Made by a program: the position numbers and the translations under genes | The notes under the pieces: model-generated | Database searches by the model: none | What the model was told of the DNA's origin: nothing | What the model saw: the letters and a program-made list of their open reading frames with translations, nothing else | Shown: positions 41,182 to 49,368 of the stretch, piece by piece | Layout of the letters: every line of letters starts with the position of its first letter | Position numbering within the stretch: position 1 is the stretch's first letter | NCBI GenBank assembly: GCA_963805455.1 | Contig: CAWDUJ010000003.1 | Coordinates: forward strand, 62,001 to 126,000 | Reading direction: 5' to 3' | Length of the DNA stretch: 64,000 nt | DNA from: VRUE01 sp963805455 | Lineage (GTDB): Bacteria; Actinomycetota; Thermoleophilia; Solirubrobacterales; 70-9

Positions 41182-42266
41182 GAATATAAGGCCGCGGCCG
41201 GTGCGCGCTGCACGTGGGATGGGCCCAACTCGGCCGGCGTCCGGCAGCCGCAGAGGGCGAGTGTCAGCTCGAGCTCGGCGCGGAGCAGCTCGAGAACCCG
41301 CAGCGCCCCGGCCTCCCCCCCGGCCGCGAGCCCCCAGAGAGCGGGCCTCCCGACCAAAACGGCGTCGGCGCCGAGGGCCAGCGCTATCGCGACGTCCACT
41401 CCTCGCCGGATCCCACCGTCGACGAGGACCGCCGCCCTACCGGCGACGGCGTCGACCACCTCGGTCAGGGCGTCGGCGGTCGCGAGGCAGCGGTCGAGCT
41501 GGCGCCCGCCGTGATTGGAGACGACGACCCCGGCGGCACCGTGCTCGACTGCGAGAGCCCCGTCCTCGCCGGTCAGGACGCCCTTGACCAGGACCGGAAC
41601 GCCGGCCTCGGCGGCGAGCTCCTCGAGTTGGGACCAATTCAGCGCCGGCTCCATCAGGTCGAAGGTCTCGGTGATCGTCAGCGCCCTGCTTGCGCCGATT
41701 GCCGCGTCGGCGCTGGGGACCCCGAGACCCTCGGGGATCGCGAAGCCGGTGCGGATGTCGCGCTCCCGATTCCCCCCTCGAGGGGCGTCGACGGTGAGGA
41801 CGATTGCCTCATAGCCGGTTGCGACAGCCTCGGCGACGATGGCGCTCGTGATCCCGGAGTCCCGGAAGCGATAGAGCTGAAACCAGCGCCGCCCGCCGGG
41901 GGCCGCCTCGGCGACCTGCCGGGGCCCCATCGTCGCCAGCGTCGAGAGGCACATCACGGTCCCGGCAGCCGCCGCGGCCCTCGCCATCGCCGCCTCGCCC
42001 TCGGGGTCGACCAGGCCCTGGTAGGCGACGGGCGCGACGAGTATCGGCGCCGAGACCGGGGCGCCGAGAACCTCGGCCGACGTCTCCCACTCTCCGAGCC
42101 CGGCCAGCATCCGCGGACGCAGGCGCCACCCGGTCCAGGCGGCGACGTTCTCCCGCAGGGTCAGCTCGTCGCCGGCGCCTCCGGCGAAGTAACCGAGAAC
42201 GCCGGGGTCGAGCCGCTCAGCCGCGGCGCGCTCGAAGTCGGCGACATTGACCATCGGCCCGGTCAC
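41175..42266 (-). CDS. FMN-dependent alpha-hydroxy-acid dehydrogenase/oxidase
   Basis: A 363-residue TIM-barrel flavoenzyme of the lactate oxidase/LldD/glycolate oxidase family. Visible motifs: APVAYQGLVDPEGE, the FMN-binding WFQLYRFRD, VLTVDAPRGGNRERDIR, the catalytic His-Gly-Gly-Arg in VVSNHGGRQLD and the phosphate-binding VLVDGGIRRGVDV plus LVGRPALWGL. It oxidises a 2-hydroxy acid such as lactate; which one, and whether the acceptor is O2 or quinone, cannot be read. GTG 42266 or ATG 42254 may start it. It leads the minus-strand run into the permeases. Confidence 0.9.
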   Translation of the reverse strand: MTGPMVNVADFERAAAERLDPGVLGYFAGGAGDELTLRENVAAWTGWRLRPRMLAGLGEWETSAEVLGAPVSAPILVAPVAYQGLVDPEGEAAMARAAAAAGTVMCLSTLATMGPRQVAEAAPGGRRWFQLYRFRDSGITSAIVAEAVATGYEAIVLTVDAPRGGNRERDIRTGFAIPEGLGVPSADAAIGASRALTITETFDLMEPALNWSQLEELAAEAGVPVLVKGVLTGEDGALAVEHGAAGVVVSNHGGRQLDRCLATADALTEVVDAVAGRAAVLVDGGIRRGVDVAIALALGADAVLVGRPALWGLAAGGEAGALRVLELLRAELELTLALCGCRTPAELGPSHVQRAPAAALYSV

Positions 42267-42325
42267 AGAGGCGCGACCCTAACCGAACGTTGCCGGTGAT
42301 CAGTGTCGACAGGCCGGGATCGGGG

Positions 42326-42331
42326 TAGGTT
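42326..42331 (+). promoter_or_regulatory. TAGGTT -10 box before the cupredoxin gene
   Basis: TAGGTT ends 6 nt before the ATG at 42338, the ideal leaderless spacing for this window. Confidence 0.6.
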
Positions 42332-42337
42332 CGAGCC

Positions 42338-42790
42338 ATGCCAAAACTCAAAGTTGGTCGTGTCCTGTCCCCGATCGTCGTCCTCGTCATCGCATTCGGA
42401 ATTGCATCCTGCGGTGGCGGCGGTGACTCGACTTCCACCGAAACAGGTGCGACAAGCGCCGAAACCGAAACGGAAACGGGGAGCGAAAACGAAGCAGAAG
42501 GCAGCACTCCCGCCCCCAGCGGCGACGCCCAGAGGTCCGAAAAGGTCGAAATCGTCGACTTCGCCTACAACCCCGATCCGGTCACGATCGAGGAAGGCGG
42601 CAAGGTGATCTGGGTCAACGAGGACCCCGAAGCGCACACCGCCACCGCCGACGACGGCAGCTTCGACACCGGCGACCTCGAGGAAGGCAAGCTCAAGTCC
42701 GAGACCTTCAAGGAACCCGGCGAATTCACCTACCACTGCGAAATCCACCCGACGATGCACGGCACCGTCAAGGTGGTTCCCGCAGCGTAG
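42338..42790 (+). CDS. Cupredoxin (plastocyanin-like) lipoprotein
   Basis: 150 residues: a lipoprotein signal ending FGIASC (Cys about 25), a Glu/Thr/Ser-rich linker and a type I copper domain. Copper ligands are the His in DPEAHTATAD, Cys and His in YHCEIHPTMHG, and the final Met in that motif. It should carry electrons at the outer face of the membrane. Glu codons are almost all GAA, in contrast to neighbouring cytosolic genes. It has a clear leaderless -10 box and stands alone, convergent with the pyrophosphatase gene. Confidence 0.9.
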   Translation: MPKLKVGRVLSPIVVLVIAFGIASCGGGGDSTSTETGATSAETETETGSENEAEGSTPAPSGDAQRSEKVEIVDFAYNPDPVTIEEGGKVIWVNEDPEAHTATADDGSFDTGDLEEGKLKSETFKEPGEFTYHCEIHPTMHGTVKVVPAA

Positions 42791-42802
42791 GAGCGGCGTT
42801 TC

Positions 42803-44896
42803 CTAGAAGTGGACGATCGGGATGATCAGGATCGCGACGATGTTCGCGACCTTGATCATCGGGTTGATCGCGGGCCCGGCGGTGTCCTTGTAGGGGTCCC
42901 CGACCGTGTCCCCGGTCACCGAGGCTTCATGGGCAACTGAGCCCTTGCCGCCGTGGGCGCCGTCCTCGATCAGCTTCTTCGCGTTGTCCCAGGCGCCGCC
43001 GCCGGCGGTCATCGAGATCGCCGCGAACAGGCCGACCACGATCACCCCGATCAGCAGGCCGCCCAGCGCGTCGACGCTCAGCAGGCCGACGATCACCGGG
43101 ATCACGATCGGGATCAACGATGGCAGGATCATCTCTTTCTGGGCCGCGGCGGTGACGATCGCAACCGTTTTCCCGTACTCGGGTTTCTCGGTCCCCTCCA
43201 TGATCCCGGGGTGCTCGCGGAATTGTTTGCGCACCTCTTCGACCACCTGTCCGCCGGCGCGGCCTACGGCCTCGATCGCGAGCGCCGCGAACAGATAGAC
43301 CATCATCCCGCCGATGATCAGCCCGATCAGGACGTCGGGCGAGGAGAGGTTGAAGAGGCTGTTGAGATCGAAGTTGGCCGGGGCTTCCTCCGCGAGTTCG
43401 CTCTTGAAGGCGGCGAACAGCACCAGCGCTGCCAGCGCGGCGGAGCCGATCGCGTAGCCCTTGGTGACCGCCTTGGTCGTGTTCCCGACCGCGTCGAGCG
43501 GGTCGGTGACGTTGCGGACGTCCTCCGGCAGCTCCGCCATCTCGGCGATGCCTCCGGCGTTGTCGGTGATCGGCCCGAAGGCGTCGAGGGCGACGATCAG
43601 GCCGCAGAGCGAGAGCTGGGCCATGACGGCGACGCCGATGCCGTAGATGCCGGCGAGCTCGTTGGCCCCGAGGATCGCCAGAGCGAGCACGATCGCCGGC
43701 GCAGCGGTCGATTGATAGCCCTGGGCGAGCCCCTGGATGATGTTCGTCGCGTGCCCGGTCTCCGATGCCTGGGCGATCGTCTTCACCGGCCGGAACCGGG
43801 TCGAGGTATAAAATTCGGTGATCGCGAAGAGCAGTGCCGTGACCGCAATTCCGATCACGGCGCAGAGCCAGAGATCGGTCACGCTGATCGCGTCGGCGCC
43901 GGCGCTGAGGCCGAGGCGGACGGGATCGCTCATCAGCCAGTCGGTGATCGGGTAGAAGGCGGCGATCGAGAGAATCCCGGAGATGACCAGCCCCTGGTAG
44001 AGGGCCCCCTCGACACGGTCTGATTTGGTCCGGACGCAGAGCGCGCCGATGATCGAGGCGATGATCGCGACGCCGCCGATCACCAGCGGGTAGATCGCGA
44101 CCTCGCGGGCGAATTCGCCGCCGGCGCCGGTGAAGGTGAGGACGCCAAGCAGCATCACGGCGACCGAGGTGACGGCGTAGGTCTCGAACAGGTCCGCGGC
44201 CATCCCGGCGCAGTCGCCGACGTTGTCGCCGACGTTGTCGGCGATCACGGCCGGGTTGCGGGGGTCGTCCTCGGGGATCCCGGCCTCGACCTTGCCGACG
44301 AGGTCGGCGCCGACGTCGGCGGCCTTGGTGAAGATGCCGCCGCCGAGCCGGGCGAAGACCGAGATCAGCGAGCCGCCGAAGCCGAGGCCGACGAGGGCAT
44401 CGACGGCATCCTTGTCGGTGTTGACGGCGCCCGTCAGGACGAGGAAGCCGAAGTAGCCGGCGACGCCGAACAGCGCCAGGCCGACGACCAGGAGGCCGGT
44501 GACCGAGCCGCCCTTGAAGGCGACGTCGAGCGCCGGCGGGACCCCGCCGCGGGCCGCCTCGGCGACGCGGGAGTTGGCGCGAACCGAGAGGTTCATGCCG
44601 ATGAACCCGGCAGCGCCGGAGAGGGTGCCGCCGATCACGAAGCCGAGCGCGGTCTCCCAGTTCTGCAGCACGAGCAGCAGGATCGCGATCGGAACCGCGA
44701 CCGCGGCGATGATCGTGTACTGGCGGTTCAGGTAGGCGGTGGCGCCCTCCTGGACGGCGCCAGAGATCTCCTGCATGAGCTCGTTGCCCGGCGATTTGCG
44801 GAGCAGGCGCTGGGTGATGAGAAGTCCGTAGATGACGGCCGCCCCCGCGCAGACAAGCGCGACGACAACTCCGTATTCGGTCAGAAAGTCGGTCAA
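42803..44896 (-). CDS. hppA: Membrane-bound H+-translocating pyrophosphatase
   Basis: A 697-residue, about 16-helix proton pump driven by PPi hydrolysis. Signature motifs are DVGADLVGKVEAGIPEDDPR, DNVGDNVGDCAGMAADLFE and, near the end, DTVGDPYKDTAGPAINPMIK. The K+-dependence position reads GNTTKAVTKGYAIG, with Lys as in K+-independent enzymes (GNTTAA in K+-dependent ones). The TTG start at 44896 has GGAGG 9 nt upstream, a good ribosome-binding site; longer open frames upstream are not family-like. It stands alone, divergent from nothing and downstream of the YbdK-type gene in the opposite direction of reading. Confidence 0.93.
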   Translation of the reverse strand: MTDFLTEYGVVVALVCAGAAVIYGLLITQRLLRKSPGNELMQEISGAVQEGATAYLNRQYTIIAAVAVPIAILLLVLQNWETALGFVIGGTLSGAAGFIGMNLSVRANSRVAEAARGGVPPALDVAFKGGSVTGLLVVGLALFGVAGYFGFLVLTGAVNTDKDAVDALVGLGFGGSLISVFARLGGGIFTKAADVGADLVGKVEAGIPEDDPRNPAVIADNVGDNVGDCAGMAADLFETYAVTSVAVMLLGVLTFTGAGGEFAREVAIYPLVIGGVAIIASIIGALCVRTKSDRVEGALYQGLVISGILSIAAFYPITDWLMSDPVRLGLSAGADAISVTDLWLCAVIGIAVTALLFAITEFYTSTRFRPVKTIAQASETGHATNIIQGLAQGYQSTAAPAIVLALAILGANELAGIYGIGVAVMAQLSLCGLIVALDAFGPITDNAGGIAEMAELPEDVRNVTDPLDAVGNTTKAVTKGYAIGSAALAALVLFAAFKSELAEEAPANFDLNSLFNLSSPDVLIGLIIGGMMVYLFAALAIEAVGRAGGQVVEEVRKQFREHPGIMEGTEKPEYGKTVAIVTAAAQKEMILPSLIPIVIPVIVGLLSVDALGGLLIGVIVVGLFAAISMTAGGGAWDNAKKLIEDGAHGGKGSVAHEASVTGDTVGDPYKDTAGPAINPMIKVANIVAILIIPIVHF

Positions 44897-44982
44897 GTTT
44901 CTAGTCCTCCGGCTGGGTTTGGCGGCGCGGGAGTCTATATGGGGAACGGGCGAAACGGCCCCCAGCCAGCCCTGAAAGGGCG

Positions 44983-46134
44983 CTATGCCGCCTGTTTTGC
45001 CCCCGTATAGGTGCGTCGGGTCTCGGCGACGGAGTCCCGGTAGATGTCCTCGATCGAGGCGCCGGCGTCGAACGCGTCGCGGGCGCGCTGGGCTCCGTTT
45101 CGCTCCGGAAGGTCGATCTCGAGGCCGAGCCGGGAGCGCGCGGGCTCGGTGCGAGCGAGCATCGCCTCGAGCGCGGAACGCGCCTCGACCTCGGCGCCGG
45201 CGCGGAAATCGATCATCCGCCCGCTCATCCCGTGGCGGATCGCCCGCCAAAGGTTCTCCTCGATCTCACGGTCGAAGAGCAGAGGCTCGACGCCGCCGGG
45301 CCCGTGCTCGTCGTACTCGATCGCGGCCTGAGCGACGCAGGCGGCAATCAGGGCAGCGAGCGAGAACGACTCATCGCCGCGGGTCTGGGCGTCGCAGATC
45401 CTCACCTCGACCGTCCCGAACGAGTGGTGGGGCCTGACGCTCCACCAGAGCTGGGTCGACTCAACCACCGTCCCGGTCCGGACCAGCATCTCGACGAACT
45501 CGGCGTAGCTGCGCCAGTCGACGAACGGGCTCGGCACCCCGCAGCGGGGGAAGGTCCGGGTGAAGATCTCGGTCCGCACCGTGTGCAGGCCGCTGTCGCG
45601 GTTGTCGAGGAAGGGCGAGTTGGCGGAGACCGCCAGCAGCAGCGGCAGCTGCTCGCGCAGCCTGTCGCAGACGGCGATCGCCCGGTCCGCCCCCCGCACT
45701 CCCATGTGCAGGTGCGTGCTCCAGCTGTTGTTGCGCTGGGCGACCCAGCCGAGTTCCTGGCGGAGGCGGTTGTAGTGCGGCGTGTCGATGATCCGCTGGT
45801 CGCGGTAGTCGGCCCAGGGATGGGTGCCGGTGGCGCCGAGCGCGAGGCCCATCCGATCGACCAGGGCGAACAGCCGGTCGCGACGCTCGGTCTGCATCGC
45901 GACCGCCTCGGGGAAGCTCTCGGCCCGCCCGGAGCGGATCTCGATCTCAGAGTCGATCAGCTCGCCGGCCGCGGACTCGGCCAGCACCTCATCCTCGAGA
46001 CAGGCTGCGTGGAGGTCCTCGAAGCGGTGCTCGAGCTCCAGCGTCTCGGGATTGAGGATCGCGAACTCCTCCTCGAGGCCGATCGTGAAATCGACCGAGG
46101 ACTCGAATCTCTCCCTGGCGAGGTCGAGGTCCAT
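44983..46134 (-). CDS. YbdK-family carboxylate-amine ligase (GCS2)
   Basis: 383 residues of the glutamate-cysteine ligase 2 superfamily: N-terminal FTIGLEEEFAILNPETLEL (Mg-ATP ligands), SEIEIRSG, HLHMGVRGADRAIAVCDRLR and FGTVEVRICDAQT. YbdK-type proteins are weak gamma-glutamylcysteine synthetases; in actinobacteria related enzymes feed ergothioneine or other thiols. The product is not certain. It follows rex by 13 nt on the same strand, which makes redox-linked control plausible. ATG 46134 is the start. Confidence 0.88.
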   Translation of the reverse strand: MDLDLARERFESSVDFTIGLEEEFAILNPETLELEHRFEDLHAACLEDEVLAESAAGELIDSEIEIRSGRAESFPEAVAMQTERRDRLFALVDRMGLALGATGTHPWADYRDQRIIDTPHYNRLRQELGWVAQRNNSWSTHLHMGVRGADRAIAVCDRLREQLPLLLAVSANSPFLDNRDSGLHTVRTEIFTRTFPRCGVPSPFVDWRSYAEFVEMLVRTGTVVESTQLWWSVRPHHSFGTVEVRICDAQTRGDESFSLAALIAACVAQAAIEYDEHGPGGVEPLLFDREIEENLWRAIRHGMSGRMIDFRAGAEVEARSALEAMLARTEPARSRLGLEIDLPERNGAQRARDAFDAGASIEDIYRDSVAETRRTYTGAKQAA

Positions 46135-46147
46135 TGGATCAGCCGGG

Positions 46148-46816
46148 TCAGGTCAGATAGAAGTAGAGCGCGTAGAGGAGGTCGACTGCGGGGCTTGACG
46201 TGTGGACGGTGACCTCGGGCGGGACCTGGAGCAGCTGCTCGGAGTAGTTGAAGATGATTTTGACCCCCGCCTCGACGAGCCGGTCGGCCACCGCCTGCGC
46301 CGCCGCAGCGGGAACCGCGAGCACGCCGACGACCACGTCCTGGTCGGAGACGACGGCCTCCAGCTCGCCGAAGTCGCGGACCGGAAGGCCGCCGACCTGA
46401 TTGCCGACCAGCTCCGGATCGACGTCGAACATCGCGACGATCCGGAACCCGTGGTCGGCGAAGATGTCGGAGCTGGCGATCGCCTGACCGAGGTTGCCGG
46501 CGCCGAAGAGGGCGATGTTGTGCTGGCCCGCGGTCCGCAGGATCTTCCGGATCTGGGCGACCAGCGAGTCGACGTTGTAGCCGACACCGCGCTTGCCGAA
46601 CTTGCCGAAGCCGGAGAGGTCGCGGCGGATCTGGGTCGGGTTGATGTGGGTGTAGTCGGAGAGTTCCTGCGAGGAGATCGTCTCCCGGCCCATCTTCCGG
46701 GCCTGAGTCAGGACCTGCAGGTAGCGCGACAGGCGCGCCGCCACACCCAGCGAAAGGCGCTCGCCGTCGACCATCAGGTCGTCGGACACTTCCACCTCCT
46801 CTACCCCCGGCTCCAT
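46148..46816 (-). CDS. rex: Redox-sensing repressor Rex
   Basis: A 222-residue NADH/NAD+-sensing repressor. The N-terminal winged helix (RLSRYLQVLTQARKMGRETI, then NPTQIRRDLSGFGKFGKRGVGY) recognises ROP operators; the Rossmann domain shows NIALFGAGNLGQAI and FDVDPE. Under high NADH it releases DNA and derepresses respiration and fermentation genes. The ATG at 46816 lies 16 nt inside the glutaredoxin-like gene, and the YbdK-type gene follows. No Rex operator (TTGTGAAN4TTCACAA-like) was noticed in the window. Length and motifs are standard. Confidence 0.95.
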   Translation of the reverse strand: MEPGVEEVEVSDDLMVDGERLSLGVAARLSRYLQVLTQARKMGRETISSQELSDYTHINPTQIRRDLSGFGKFGKRGVGYNVDSLVAQIRKILRTAGQHNIALFGAGNLGQAIASSDIFADHGFRIVAMFDVDPELVGNQVGGLPVRDFGELEAVVSDQDVVVGVLAVPAAAAQAVADRLVEAGVKIIFNYSEQLLQVPPEVTVHTSSPAVDLLYALYFYLT

Positions 46817-47061
46817 TCACCCACAGTATCGAGCCGGGCGCGAAGTGCGTCCGCGTCGAGGCGGAGCTCGGAGACCACATCGCCGTCGACCTCGACAACC
46901 GGGATCCGCTCGAGCAGACGCCGAAGCAGCCCCTCCTCGCTCTCGATGTCGATCTCCCGCAGCTCGAACTCGCGGCCCTCGGCGCGGATCGCGCCGATCT
47001 CCGCGATCGCCTCCTCGCAGAGATGACAGCCCGGCCGCGAGTAGACGAGAACCTCGGTCAA
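46801..47061 (-). CDS. Glutaredoxin-like protein
   Basis: An 86-residue thioredoxin-fold protein with redox motif CHLC in LVYSRPGCHLCEEAIAEI and cis-Pro in RIPVVEVDG. It belongs to the DUF836/glutaredoxin-like group often found next to rex in actinobacteria. TTG 47061 overlaps the tsaD stop (TTGA), and the 3' end overlaps the rex start by 16 nt, so tsaD, this gene and rex are tightly coupled. The partner is unknown; mycothiol-type or protein disulfide exchange is possible. Confidence 0.85.
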   Translation of the reverse strand: MTEVLVYSRPGCHLCEEAIAEIGAIRAEGREFELREIDIESEEGLLRRLLERIPVVEVDGDVVSELRLDADALRARLDTVGEWSRG

Positions 47062-48047
47062 CTCGTCGGGAACGCGTCGTAGTCGAGGTAATCGGGGTGC
47101 GGGATCGGCGCCGCGAAACGGGCGGCGGAGCCGATCATCGCGGCGTTGTCGGTGCAGAGCTCGCGTGGCACCAGCTTGAGGCGGACGCCGTGCTCCTCGC
47201 AGAGCGCCGCCGTCGCCTCGCGGAGAGCGCCGTTGGCGGCGACCCCCCCGCCCAGCGCGACCGCCGACCACTCCCCGTCCTTCAGCGCCCGCCCGAGCTT
47301 CGCGGTCAGCTGGCCGACCGCCGCCGCCTGGAAACTCGCTGCGAGGTCGGCACGCCGTTCCTCGACCCCCTGCTCTCCGAGGTCGCGGCAGAGGTAGGCG
47401 AGCGCGGTCTTGAGGCCACTGAAGCTGAAGTCGAGGCCTGGGTCGCGGCTCATCGCGACCGGGAGGTCGAAGGCCTCGGGGTCGCCGTCGGCGGCGAGCC
47501 GCTCGAGCGCCGGCCCTCCGGGATAGCCGAGGCCGAGCATCCGCGCGACCTTGTCGAAGGCCTCTCCGGCGGCGTCGTCGAGGGTCTGCCCGAGCACCTC
47601 GTGGCCGTGGTGGTCGGTCACCGCCGCCAGCAGGGTGTGGCCGCCGCTCGCGACGAGGCAGAGGAACGGCGGCTCGAGCGGGTCCGGCTGGAGAAAGTTG
47701 GCGGCGACGTGGCCCTGGAGGTGGTCGACCGCGATCAGCGGCAGCCCGCGCGCCGCGGCGATTGCCTTCGCGGTGCTGACGCCGACCAGGAGGGCGCCGA
47801 TCAGGCCCGGCCCGACCGTGACCGCGACGGCGTCGATCTCGTCGAGGGTGGCGCCGGCTTCGTCGAGCGAGGCCTCGACCACCGGAACGGCAAGGTCGAG
47901 GTGATGCCGTGAGGCCACCTCAGGGACGACCCCCCCGAAGCGGGCATGCGCCTCCGCCTGCGAGGAGATCGTGTTGGAGAGGATCCGAGGCCCCTCCAGC
48001 ACCGCCGCGCAGGTGTCATCGCACGACGTCTCTATGGCCAGGATCAA
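47058..48047 (-). CDS. tsaD: tRNA N6-adenosine threonylcarbamoyltransferase TsaD
   Basis: A 329-residue ASKHA-fold enzyme that transfers threonylcarbamoyl to A37 of ANN-decoding tRNAs, working with TsaB and TsaE. It begins LILAIETSCDDTCAAVLEG; the metal-binding region is RHHLDLAVPVVEA (HxxxH type, here HHLDL), and ATP contacts include VASGGHTLL and the C-terminal CTDNAAMIGSA. The TTG start (48045-48047) lies inside a 28-bp tandem repeat array, an unusual place that separates it from rimI. The stop overlaps the glutaredoxin-like start. Confidence 0.95.
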   Translation of the reverse strand: MILAIETSCDDTCAAVLEGPRILSNTISSQAEAHARFGGVVPEVASRHHLDLAVPVVEASLDEAGATLDEIDAVAVTVGPGLIGALLVGVSTAKAIAAARGLPLIAVDHLQGHVAANFLQPDPLEPPFLCLVASGGHTLLAAVTDHHGHEVLGQTLDDAAGEAFDKVARMLGLGYPGGPALERLAADGDPEAFDLPVAMSRDPGLDFSFSGLKTALAYLCRDLGEQGVEERRADLAASFQAAAVGQLTAKLGRALKDGEWSAVALGGGVAANGALREATAALCEEHGVRLKLVPRELCTDNAAMIGSAARFAAPIPHPDYLDYDAFPTS

Positions 48048-48126
48048 GGTTCAGCCGCCCCTAGACCACGACCGAGGTTCACCCGTCCCAGAACCGCGAT
48101 CGAGGTTCAGCCGTCCCAAGGTCAAC
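48043..48126 (-). repeat. Three 28-bp tandem repeats at the tsaD start
   Basis: Units 48043-48070, 48071-48098 and 48099-48126 share the plus-strand core AGGTTCA-S-CCG-Y-CCC. The tsaD TTG start is inside the first unit, and the 84-bp palindrome begins directly after the third. The repeats are contiguous with no spacers, so this is a short direct array and not a CRISPR. Confidence 0.75.
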
Positions 48127-48210
48127 CCGCCAATGGCGGACGCGGGAGCGAGCTTGCGAGCACTCCGGTGATCATCAGCGCAAGCGAGCGGGAGCGGAGC
48201 ACATTGGCGG
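48127..48210 (+). repeat. 84-bp palindromic repeat, family 2 copy 2
   Basis: The same length and structure as 5481-5564, ends CCGCCAAT/ATTGGCGG. Relative to that copy, pairs 6-79, 7-78, 9-76, 28-57 and 29-56 change on both sides and remain complementary. Here it lies in the rimI-tsaD gap, in the orientation opposite to the genes, and contributes no coding sequence. Confidence 0.75.
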
Positions 48211-48219
48211 AATGATTCT

Positions 48220-48690
48220 TCAATCCAGCCACATGATCAGCGCGTCCTCGCCGTTGTCCTGGTAGTAGCGGGGACGCACGCCGGCGGAGCGGAAGCCGAG
48301 GCCCTCGTACATCGCGATCGCCTCGCGATTGGAGACCCGCACCTCGAGGGTCGTCGGCAGTTCGCTGCCGGAGGTCTCGAAAAGCTGGTTGATGAGCCGG
48401 GTCGCGACACCGCCGCGGCGCCTGTCGGGGGCGACGGCGACGTTCATCAGGTGCCATACCCGGTCGTACCGGGAGCAGACCAGGTAGCCGAAGAGCTCCT
48501 CGCCGTCGGTCGCCGCGAGGCAGATGCCGGATGGCTTCGAGAGCTCGAGGACGAACATCGCCAGCGACCACGGCGAGGGGAACGAGCGCCGCTCGATCGA
48601 GATCACGGCCGGCAAATCGCTGTAGGCGAGGCGGCGCACCACCAGTTCGCCACCGGCGCTATTCGGGTGTCTGGGTAGTGTCTCGCTCAC
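48220..48690 (-). CDS. rimI: Ribosomal protein S18-alanine N-acetyltransferase RimI
   Basis: A GNAT acetyltransferase of about 156 residues: VRRLAYSDLPAVISIERRSF at the N-terminus, the acetyl-CoA loop VAPDRRRGGVATRLI (motif A, R/QxxGxG/A) and the C-terminal NREAIAMYEGLGFRSAGVRPRYY typical of RimI. It overlaps the tsaB 3' end, and the tsaB-rimI-tsaD order is widespread. The GTG at 48690 is a plausible start; later GTG codons before VRRLAY are possible. Substrate assignment as S18 follows the family and context. Confidence 0.9.
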   Translation of the reverse strand: MSETLPRHPNSAGGELVVRRLAYSDLPAVISIERRSFPSPWSLAMFVLELSKPSGICLAATDGEELFGYLVCSRYDRVWHLMNVAVAPDRRRGGVATRLINQLFETSGSELPTTLEVRVSNREAIAMYEGLGFRSAGVRPRYYQDNGEDALIMWLD

Positions 48691-49360
48691 GCCACCGTTC
48701 CGCATCGGGAGGCCTCAGATAGTTGGGTGCGGCGGGCTCGGCCTCTGCTCCAGCCCCGGGCGCCGCCAGGGCGCAGATGTGCCGGGCGGCGATCCGGTGG
48801 GCGGGATCGTCGTCCTCTGGAATCTCGACGTCGGGGCCCGCCAGCTCCTCGCGAAATCGTACCGCGCCCGATCCGGCGCAAAGCACGGGCCCGCGGATCG
48901 CCGCGATTCGCCCGGCTAGCTCCTGCGGCTCGCAGACGAACGGGTCCCAGATCCGCTCGCTCGCAGGAGCGTAAGAGGCGGCGAAGACCTCGCCGCGCCG
49001 GGCGTCGAGGACGGCGAGGCGAATCCCGTCGCCACGACCGTCGAGCCCGCGCCCGAGCGCATCGAGGGAGCCGACGCCGCGGACCCCTGTGCCGCGGCTC
49101 AACCCGAGCGCCCTCGCCGTGGCGATCCCGACCCGCAGGCCGGTGAACGACCCGGGACCGACGCCGACCGCGATCGCCTCGATCTCGTCCCAGCCGCCGG
49201 CGGCCTCGACCGCGCGCTCGACCTCTCCCAGCAGTGCTGTCGTGTGCATCGGGCTGCCCTTCTCGTTGAGGCCGAGCAGCGACTCGTAGCGGACCTCATT
49301 CCCCCGCACGGCGGCGACGGCTGTGTCCTCCGTCGCCGTGTCGAATCCGAGGATCGCCAG
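48659..49360 (-). CDS. tsaB: Threonylcarbamoyladenosine biosynthesis protein TsaB
   Basis: An ASKHA-fold partner of TsaD needed for t6A formation. The fold begins LAILGFDTATEDTAVAAVRG, which is encoded upstream of the first ordinary start codon (GTG 49309). No ATG, GTG or TTG precedes it in frame after the previous gene, but CTG 49358-49360 is in place with AAGGGG 11 nt upstream, so CTG initiation is proposed. Conserved GVGPGSFTGLRVGIATARAL follows. The C-terminus overlaps rimI. Without the CTG start the first beta strand and ATP-site residues would be lost. Confidence 0.88.
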   Translation of the reverse strand: MAILGFDTATEDTAVAAVRGNEVRYESLLGLNEKGSPMHTTALLGEVERAVEAAGGWDEIEAIAVGVGPGSFTGLRVGIATARALGLSRGTGVRGVGSLDALGRGLDGRGDGIRLAVLDARRGEVFAASYAPASERIWDPFVCEPQELAGRIAAIRGPVLCAGSGAVRFREELAGPDVEIPEDDDPAHRIAARHICALAAPGAGAEAEPAAPNYLRPPDAERWRERDTTQTPE

Positions 49361-49368
49361 CGGGCCGG

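Noticed and set aside
44966..44981. Terminator GCCCT-GAA-AGGGC near the YbdK-type gene end
   Set aside because: A five-base stem without a T-run on either strand is too weak to call.
48043..48126. Possible CRISPR array
   Set aside because: The 28-bp units are contiguous with no spacers and only three copies exist; there are no cas genes.
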